The position numbers and the translations under genes were made by a program. This document shows positions 58,490 to 64,000 of a DNA stretch of 64,000 nt, piece by piece (position 1 is the first letter of the stretch; each line of letters starts with the position of its first letter). The stretch is from RUG334 sp045599645 (lineage in GTDB: Bacteria > Muiribacteriota > Ozemobacteria > Ozemobacterales > Ozemobacteraceae), in contig JAZRWI010000019.1 of assembly GCA_045599645.1 (NCBI GenBank), positions 1 to 64,000 of the forward strand, given 5' to 3'. The notes below the pieces were generated by a model. The model ran no database searches and was not told the origin of the DNA. It worked only from the letters and a program-made list of their open reading frames with translations.

Positions 58490-60157
58490 CTAGTCCGCAT
58501 CATTTTCTTTGTGTATTTCAACAGCACGGGCAAGAGCCGCATCAAAGTTAATGGCAAAGTTTTCCCTGCCAATGCGTTCAACGAATTTTGCATGTTCAAA
58601 CATTTTCATAGGCTGCTCATTCACGTGTGAGAATATAATTTTAATGCCTTCGCGTTCATAGACATCCAACAGATGTTCCAAAGCAATAAGCGCAGTAATA
58701 TCAATAGCAGGAACACCGCGCATTCTGATAATTACAACTTCGGTGAAAACCTTAAGTGTAATATTCCCAATGCGTTCGGAAGCACCGAAGAACAACGGGC
58801 CGGTAACTTCATAAACCCTGATATAGTAAGGTATATTACGGCTTTCTGTTCTATCCGGGTCTTCCGCAGAATCGCCATGATATTCCCAGCCGCGGATTTT
58901 TGCTTCGTCGGCCATACGCTTCATGAAAAGAATACAAGCAGCCAGCATACCGAATTTTATTGCTATAACCAGGTCGAATACAACAGTTAACACAAAAGTT
59001 GCCACAAGCACCGTAATATCGCTCTTTGGTGCCTTTTTGAGAAGCATCAGGCAGTTTCTCCAACCAGACATATTATAGGCAACAATAAAAAGAATAGCTG
59101 CTATTGTCGGCATTGGAATAAGAGCAGCATAAGGCATTGCAAGAACTAGAACCAGGACAAGCATCAAAGCGTGAATCATACCTGAAACCGGGGTCTGGCC
59201 GCCATTCTTAATATTAGCAGCTGTTCTGGCTATAGCGCCGGTTGCAGGAATACCACCGAACAAAACAGAACCTATGTTACCAATTCCCTGAGCTATAAGT
59301 TCCTGGTCGGAACGATGCTTGGAGTTTATCATGCCATCGGCAACAACACATGACAGCAAAGATTCTATAGCAGCAAGAATAGCAATGGTAAAGCCGTCAG
59401 AAAATTCCAGACGGATAAGATTCATTGATAGCTGCGGGAAATGAAAGGATGGCAAACCGCTGTTGATGGTATATAAATCACCAATAGTCTTCACATCAAG
59501 ATGACCGAGCTTAACAATGGCAATACCAGCGATAACAGCAATTAGAGAGCCCGGAATGCGCTGATTGATTTTTGGCCAGAAAATCTGGATAAGAACACAG
59601 ATAACACCGACAAGCACGGCCCACCAGGTCACTGTTCCGAAATTTTCGATAACAGCCATAAGCTTTTCGATGGTTTCAACAGGCTTCACTCCGGCAGCAT
59701 AGGTCAGTCCGAAGAAATCCTTCAATTGACCGATGGCGATGGTTACTGCAATACCAGCAGTAAAACCAGTAGTAATAGTATATGGAATATATTTAATAAG
59801 GCTTCCTATACGGAAAATGCCCATAAGGATAAGCATTACGCCAGCAATAAGAGTTGCAACGACGAGACCGTCCATGCCGTTTCTGGCAACGATACCAGCT
59901 ACTATTGTTGCAAATGCTGCTGTTGGGCCGGCAATCTGAACCTGACTGCCGCCAAAGAATGAAATCAGGAACCCAGCTACGATGGCTGTGTAAATACCTT
60001 CTTCCGGACCGACACCAGAAGCAAGGGCCAATGCGATAGACAAAGGCAGCGCAATAATTGCGACAATTATACCTGCAATTAAATCTTTAAAGAACTTGCC
60101 GACACTGTATCCGCGGATACAGTCGAAAAGCATAGGTCTAAGCTTATCTGTAGACAT
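58490..60157 (-). CDS. SulP/SLC26-family anion transporter with STAS domain
   Basis: 555 residues. About 12-14 transmembrane helices at 20-420, including the signature AGIIVAIIALPLSIALALASG, ISFFGGSQVQIAGPTAAFA and FGGIPATGAIARTAANI. A cytoplasmic STAS domain follows at about 440-550 (VVIIRMRGVPAIDITALIAL, IIFSHVNEQPMKMF). Transports sulfate, bicarbonate or another anion across the inner membrane; substrate not predictable. AAGGA precedes the ATG. It is followed by repeats and is preceded by the hairpin array at 60255-60762, which lies in its promoter region. Confidence 0.95.
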   Translation of the reverse strand: MSTDKLRPMLFDCIRGYSVGKFFKDLIAGIIVAIIALPLSIALALASGVGPEEGIYTAIVAGFLISFFGGSQVQIAGPTAAFATIVAGIVARNGMDGLVVATLIAGVMLILMGIFRIGSLIKYIPYTITTGFTAGIAVTIAIGQLKDFFGLTYAAGVKPVETIEKLMAVIENFGTVTWWAVLVGVICVLIQIFWPKINQRIPGSLIAVIAGIAIVKLGHLDVKTIGDLYTINSGLPSFHFPQLSMNLIRLEFSDGFTIAILAAIESLLSCVVADGMINSKHRSDQELIAQGIGNIGSVLFGGIPATGAIARTAANIKNGGQTPVSGMIHALMLVLVLVLAMPYAALIPMPTIAAILFIVAYNMSGWRNCLMLLKKAPKSDITVLVATFVLTVVFDLVIAIKFGMLAACILFMKRMADEAKIRGWEYHGDSAEDPDRTESRNIPYYIRVYEVTGPLFFGASERIGNITLKVFTEVVIIRMRGVPAIDITALIALEHLLDVYEREGIKIIFSHVNEQPMKMFEHAKFVERIGRENFAINFDAALARAVEIHKENDAD

Positions 60158-60254
60158 GTTATATCCTTGGTGTTAGGAATAATGCAGTATTTCTGCAAAA
60201 GAAAAGAATGCCTATTTTAAGCATAAACCCAAATTATGTCAATAAGAAAAGAAG

Positions 60255-60762
60255 GCCGCTGGCGCGGCGTGAAAAACTGCTGCTTTGCAGCAGTCGTGAA
60301 TACCAGCCTTCGGCTGGCGTGAAAACTCGCTAGCGCTCGAGTGAATACCTGCTGCTTTGCAGCAGGTGTGAAACACGCCTTTCGGCGCGTTGATTTTAGC
60401 CAAATAGCAGCGTAGCTTTTTTACTCAGCTATTTGTCAAACAAGCTTTCGAAGCGTTGATTTTAGCCAAATAGCAGCGTAGTTTTTTACTCAGCTAATTG
60501 CCAAACTAGCTTTCGAAGCGTTGATTTTAGCCCAATAGCAGCGTATTCAGTTAATTGTTAAAACAGCTTTCGAAGCGTTGGTCTAAGCTAATAGCCTCAC
60601 AAAATTAGTGCTCAACCAAACAATCATCACCGCGTAGCGGTTTTCACTCCTGACGCTTGCGTCAGGTTTTCATTCGAGCGCCAGCGAGTCTTCACTACAG
60701 ACGCAAAGCGTCTGTTTTTCACTACTGTCGCAAAGCGACAGTTTTTCACGAGCCGAAGGCTC
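60255..60762. repeat. Mirrored array of about twelve hairpins with GTGAAA/TTTCAC spacers
   Basis: Left side: stem-loops GCCGC-TGGC-GCGGC, ACTGCTGC-TTT-GCAGCAGT, CCAGCC-TTC-GGCTGG, ACTCG...CGAGT, ACCTGCTGC-TTT-GCAGCAGGT and ACACGCC...GGCGCGT, separated by GTGAAAA or GTGAATA. Right side (60629-60762): ACCGC-GTA-GCGGT, CCTGACGC-TT-GCGTCAGG, TCGAGCGCCAGCGAG, ACAGACGC-AAA-GCGTCTGT, ACTGTCGC-AAA-GCGACAGT and GAGCC-GAA-GGCTC, separated by TTTTCAC, TTCATT or TTCAC, that is, mostly the inverse spacer. The middle is the triplicated unit 60391-60578. The last hairpin contains the stop of the neighbouring HD gene. No open frame in the gap is credible. Confidence 0.85.
60391..60578. repeat. Three tandem copies of a 57-66-bp unit
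   Basis: TGATTTTAGCCAAATAGCAG ... AGCTTTCGAAGCGT at 60391-60456, 60457-60521 and 60522-60578 (shorter), with the start of a fourth. Each ends in the small hairpin GCTT-TCGA-AGC. It forms the centre of the hairpin array. Confidence 0.85.
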
Positions 60763-61519
60763 ATTTTCTTAGGTATTCTTCTATATGCTTAATACATCTC
60801 GCAACTACATCCGTATCTGGCATAATCCTCTGCAGCAGTTCAAGGGTTCTGTTTTCTTTTAACTTTTGCAAAGATGATTTGTAATTCATTCCGTAGAGCC
60901 AGCAGAGCTGCATAAGACAGACATCAGTGCCTGATTTAATATCTGAAAATAATGCAGCCTCATTATTTAATAATTTATCTACAATTACGGGGTTCGGTTC
61001 GCCTATTGGCAGGTCCCACAGCAGATCCTGATGGTTATCAAGAGTATTTTTTTCTATTGCATCGGTAAGCTGGAAAAATATATCGATTTTGTCAGCATCC
61101 CTTACAAGCTTTGTGAAACGCATTGATTCAGCTGTCAATCCATCGGGTATATTCAAGGCATTATGATAATGAACAGCATCTAATATGTTTTGGGCGTCAT
61201 TTTCAGCCAAACCATCAAACATATTGTTTTCGTTTATTACGTCAAAGCCGTGCTGGCCATGGTTTACTGATTTTGTGTCAGAGAAGGTCCTGTATTTCGT
61301 GTATTGGGAAAATCTGCCGACGTCGTGGTAGAAGCCGCAAAGCTCGGCCTTTGCCACATCAGATTCTGACCAGCCTTCGCTCTTTGCTATATAAACAGAA
61401 TTGGCAGCTACTCGTTCGATGTGCTCCAGCTTTTCCTGAAGCAGCTTGCAAAGCTTGCCGCCTTCTCTATAGGTATCTACGTAATTATTAAATCTATTTA
61501 ATATTTCTTTATAATTCAT
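60761..61519 (-). CDS. HD-domain phosphohydrolase
   Basis: 252 residues. Metal ligands of the HD fold: His in EKLEHIERVA (about 32), HD in FYHDVGRFSQY (about 65), His in AVHYHNAL and Asp in VRDADKIDIF. The substrate is not evident; such stand-alone HD proteins hydrolyse nucleotides or related phosphates. The start follows AAAGGA. The stop codon at 60761-60763 lies inside the last hairpin of the array, and the upstream region is a heptamer array that begins right behind the ribosome site, so both ends abut repeats. Confidence 0.88.
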   Translation of the reverse strand: MNYKEILNRFNNYVDTYREGGKLCKLLQEKLEHIERVAANSVYIAKSEGWSESDVAKAELCGFYHDVGRFSQYTKYRTFSDTKSVNHGQHGFDVINENNMFDGLAENDAQNILDAVHYHNALNIPDGLTAESMRFTKLVRDADKIDIFFQLTDAIEKNTLDNHQDLLWDLPIGEPNPVIVDKLLNNEAALFSDIKSGTDVCLMQLCWLYGMNYKSSLQKLKENRTLELLQRIMPDTDVVARCIKHIEEYLRK

Positions 61520-61520
61520 T

Positions 61521-61936
61521 TATAATCCTTTCGGCTTATGGCTTTTGGCTATTAGCTACTAGCCAAGAGTAGCAGGCCGTTGCTATCCAATTTTCTCGGC
61601 CAATAGCTACAAGCTAACAGCCAATAGCTTATAAAAGCCTATTTCTACACAAAACTGCTATGAAACTAATAACGTCTAAAAATTCCTTTTATGATCCTTT
61701 CGGCTTATGGCTTATGGCTTTTGGCTTATGGCTTATGGCTTTTGGCTTATGGCTTATGGCTTTTGGCTTATGGCTTTTGGCTTTTGGCTTATGGCTTTTG
61801 GCTTTTGGCTTTTGGCTATTAGCTATTAGCTACTAGCCGAAAGCAGCAGGCCGTTGCTATCCAATTTTCTCGGCCAATAGCTACAAGCTAACAGCCAATA
61901 GCTTATAAAAGCCTATTTCTACACCAAACTGCTATA
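61521..61936. repeat. Direct duplication of the leader region, second copy expanded
   Basis: 61521-61668 and 61689-61936 share ATCCTTTCGGCTTATGGC, then heptamers, then the block AGCAGGCCGTTGCTATCCAA to ACTGCTAT. The first copy has about four heptamers before this block, the second about twenty. The ribosome site of the HD gene (complement of TCCTTT) lies in the first copy, so the second is a spare leader. The gap 61520-61931 holds no gene. Confidence 0.85.
61702..61848. repeat. Heptamer array GGCTTAT/GGCTTTT, 21 units
   Basis: Sixteen units are either GGCTTAT or GGCTTTT in irregular order. They are followed by GGCTATT, AGCTATT, AGCTACT, AGCCGAA and AGCAGCA, so the array grades into the degenerate heptamers shared with other loci. 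Confidence 0.95.
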
Positions 61937-62579
61937 AATCCATATAGCTTTTCTCCAGCACGTAGGCTATGCCTTTGGCGAGGCGGTTGGCTGTATCAGA
62001 GAAATGGCCGCCAGGATTCATTTCTAGAGTGGCAGCAATACAATCGGGGTCTGCCTTCAGCAATTTAAGCTGGTTTCTGGTTCTTACACCAACAGATTGC
62101 ATCACAGGATTCTTAGTGGTTTCTTCCTTCCCGCCTAAGCTGATATAAACAATTCCTGGCTTTTTCAGCCTTGCAGTCTTCATATATTCATCCCAGTCAG
62201 GGAACCACAAGGAGCCTGAGCAGCAGACGGCTCCGTCAAAAACTTCAGTCTCATACAATGACCACATTGCAAAAAGTCCGGCGAGGGAATAACCGACTAT
62301 ATAAATTTTTCGTTCAGGTAAGCTATCTTTTTTTATGCCATTTAAAAGTTCAGAAACGACCCAATTTAAGGTTTTCACCCCGCCACCCGTAAAATTACCC
62401 TTTTTGAATGCAGAAGGCGCAATCCAGGGCGATAAATTAGAATCCCAATTATCAACCAAAGCTTCGACAAGTTCAAAACTTTGGTCAGTAAGCTTCCTGA
62501 CCGCTTCGCTGACTTCTTTTGCACCGACTGGAATCCCAGGCGCATTGATATATACAAATACCGGGTCGTTATTTCCCAT
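61932..62579 (-). CDS. Alpha/beta-hydrolase, esterase-like
   Basis: 215 residues. The nucleophile elbow is VGYSLAGLF (Ser near 97), the oxyanion side GGGVKTL, and the catalytic His is in NPGGHFSDT near the C-terminus; an Asp between them is likely. The fold is that of esterase D/FES-type enzymes acting on esters; it lacks a signal peptide, so it is cytoplasmic. It starts 1 nt after the stop of the autotransporter gene, so the two are cotranscribed. Its stop lies at the edge of the repeat region. Confidence 0.85.
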   Translation of the reverse strand: MGNNDPVFVYINAPGIPVGAKEVSEAVRKLTDQSFELVEALVDNWDSNLSPWIAPSAFKKGNFTGGGVKTLNWVVSELLNGIKKDSLPERKIYIVGYSLAGLFAMWSLYETEVFDGAVCCSGSLWFPDWDEYMKTARLKKPGIVYISLGGKEETTKNPVMQSVGVRTRNQLKLLKADPDCIAATLEMNPGGHFSDTANRLAKGIAYVLEKSYMDL

Positions 62580-62580
62580 C

Positions 62581-64000
62581 TTAGAAACACCACTGGAGGC
62601 TTACACCACCGGCAACGCCTTTTTTCTTGCCGAACCAGCCGTTTACGTTAAAGTCGAAGGAAAGATTTTTGTCAGTTTCAATCTTATAGCCGAGCTCAGC
62701 CATGCCGCTATTGCCCCTCAGGCTTGGAGCCGGAGCATTGTTATCGCCAATAGTAGCTTTGGCATTGCCACCGAATTCATACTGCCATGCCAAGCCGGCA
62801 TACAAAAAATTATGTTCATTGATACTATGAATATTGCGTGCTCCTAATCTGAGTCTTGTAGAATCAACACCATCAAAATGAGCATCTGTTCCGCCAAGGC
62901 TATCATTGATATGCGTATCGTTGCTGCAAAGATAGCTGTAATATAAACGACCATACATATCAACAACGTCATGTTTGCTAGACTTAGCTTTCCTGCCGTA
63001 ACCAATGCTAACGCCGTAGAAGTTAGAGCTTTCTTCATAGTCGGTAGGGAAACCGCTCAATGTGGCGCTATAATCGTTTTTCAACCTACCAGCCTGAAAT
63101 GCGGCATCAAAATAGTTACCATTTTCCTTGGTTCTTTCGGCAAACAATGTACCGCCAAAGGCTTTACTCTTGCCATTACCGTGAGTGCCGTTATCCATAT
63201 AGCTGTCGTATCTGCTGCGACCATAGTTAATGGCTAGCCCGAAGGTTAGTTTATCAACCTGCTTTGCCATACCGATTGCACCATGCCAGCTCTTGGAATC
63301 AATATGTGAACCGGTTTTATAACGCATATCGCTGCCACCGAATACTGCGAACGGAGCAAATCCGCCTTCACCTGCAGAAGCATTAGACTTTGCGGCTGAC
63401 TTTGCCTGGCCAATAGCATTATCTACAAGGAAGTCCATTCCCTCATCAGTCAAGGCTGCTGCATTGGCACGGGTTTCCGCAATATTTTTCATATTTGTCA
63501 AAGTTTCTTCACAAAGTGCGTTTGGAGCATTATTAGGATATGCACCACCACCGTTACCAGGAACAGGCTCAGTTACAGTCATAACGAGGTCATTGGCAGC
63601 CGAGCTGCTTTCAGCCTTATCTACAGCCAATTTATAGCCTAATGCTTCAAAAGGTCCGTTAGAAAAAACATTATTTTCTGAACCCTTAAATACCAGCACA
63701 GCTTTATTGTTGCTTAACTTTATGAGAGTTATTTTATCTCCGATGCAAAGCTTGCTCTGACCACCAGCCACAGAAACCATGGTTTTCGACAAATCCATAG
63801 TTTCACCAGTAGAGCTGGTTACAATAACATCATTGGCCTTAGTATTGTCGGCAAGATGAAAATTGATATTGTCAAAATTCTGGATATTACCGAGTTTTAT
63901 ATTCTTGCCATATATTTCCAGATTATTATTCTGGGTTTCCTGAGAGCCTCTGGAAACTACCCCGACAACATCTCCTCCAACCAGAATAGAACCACCGGTC
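62581..64000 (-). CDS. Autotransporter (type Va), 3' part; 5' end outside the window
   Basis: The frame is open to the right edge, so 473 residues are seen and the N-terminus is missing. The first 200 residues are the end of a passenger domain (beta-helix style, LEIYGKNIKLGNIQNF, FHLADN). A helical linker (NMKNIAETRANAAALTDEGM) precedes the beta-domain of about 265 residues with amphipathic strands, ending GGVSLQWCF with a terminal Phe as insertion signal. This is the usual plan for translocating the passenger across the outer membrane. An ATG at 63798 is internal and not the start. Passenger function unknown. The esterase-like gene follows it. Confidence 0.9.
   Translation of the reverse strand, partial: TGGSILVGGDVVGVVSRGSQETQNNNLEIYGKNIKLGNIQNFDNINFHLADNTKANDVIVTSSTGETMDLSKTMVSVAGGQSKLCIGDKITLIKLSNNKAVLVFKGSENNVFSNGPFEALGYKLAVDKAESSSAANDLVMTVTEPVPGNGGGAYPNNAPNALCEETLTNMKNIAETRANAAALTDEGMDFLVDNAIGQAKSAAKSNASAGEGGFAPFAVFGGSDMRYKTGSHIDSKSWHGAIGMAKQVDKLTFGLAINYGRSRYDSYMDNGTHGNGKSKAFGGTLFAERTKENGNYFDAAFQAGRLKNDYSATLSGFPTDYEESSNFYGVSIGYGRKAKSSKHDVVDMYGRLYYSYLCSNDTHINDSLGGTDAHFDGVDSTRLRLGARNIHSINEHNFLYAGLAWQYEFGGNAKATIGDNNAPAPSLRGNSGMAELGYKIETDKNLSFDFNVNGWFGKKKGVAGGVSLQWCF

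Noticed and set aside
60255..60762. Integron attC sites
   Set aside because: No cassette genes, no integrase, and the stems are far shorter than attC and lack its R/L boxes.

Overview
The window is about 64 kb of moderately AT-rich bacterial chromosome. It carries housekeeping genes, a large set of cell-envelope and secreted proteins, two signalling loci, and an unusual load of small intergenic repeats. The organism is diderm. It has a classical autotransporter barrel at the right edge, a second beta-barrel protein ending in Phe, many lipobox lipoproteins, a CpxP-like periplasmic protein, and AMIN/STN secretin-type domains. SLH domains, TPR lipoproteins, IPT/TIG and FlgD-like surface proteins and an FTR-like [Fe-S] protein suggest an anaerobic, possibly gut-associated lineage. 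Candidatus Riflebacteria would fit, but I cannot prove the phylum from this sequence.

Layout. 0.1-3.2 kb: repeats, then a hybrid histidine kinase. 3.2-8.5 kb: a mirrored hairpin array, aspS, and a lipoprotein with InlB-type repeats and an FGE-sulfatase domain. 8.7-12.5 kb: a Cpx-like locus, with a metal-ligand-rich CpxP homologue divergent from a response regulator/sensor kinase pair. 12.5-17.0 kb: a leftward operon (secreted duplicated-domain protein, yhbY, mnmA) divergent from glyS. 17.0-21.0 kb: a repeat island around an orphan DNA methyltransferase and a TPR protein, including three copies of a MITE-like element. 21.0-24.4 kb: a large secreted protein in an operon with two pseudopilins. 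24.5-28.9 kb, leftward: a GAF/HD-GYP c-di-GMP phosphodiesterase behind a YmdB-family pseudoenzyme, and a beta-barrel protein. 28.9-37.3 kb, rightward: a sigma-54 activator, three envelope genes (zinc ribbon/SLH, AMIN/STN, SLH), short glmU, prs, a TPR lipoprotein, a small membrane protein and tRNA-Gln. 37.4-48.2 kb: a surface-protein block. 48.3-53.2 kb, leftward: class III cyclase, U32 protein and a small anchored protein. 53.3-64.0 kb: mixed metabolic genes (a C_GCAxxG_C_C protein, tcdA, DUF4143 ATPase, HAD hydrolase, nitroreductase, FTR-like protein, SulP transporter, HD phosphohydrolase, esterase, autotransporter) separated by repeat-filled gaps.

The most unusual signals are non-coding. 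(1) Two arrays of small, mostly different hairpins are punctuated by a constant spacer whose orientation flips mid-array (ATCGA to TCGAT near 3.3 kb; GTGAAA to TTTCAC near 60.5 kb). (2) Heptamer arrays occur at several sites, each built from a small alphabet of 7-bp units. (3) A roughly 150-bp element with terminal inverted repeats is present in four copies. (4) REP-like palindromes and a short fourth family recur. Several arrays start exactly at a stop codon.

Among proteins, the notable theme is apparent pseudoenzymes: a YmdB homologue without metal ligands, an M30-like lipoprotein without HExxH, and a doubled zincin-like secreted protein. There is also a GlmU homologue lacking most of its acetyltransferase domain, and a nitroreductase with an export signal plus a good internal start.
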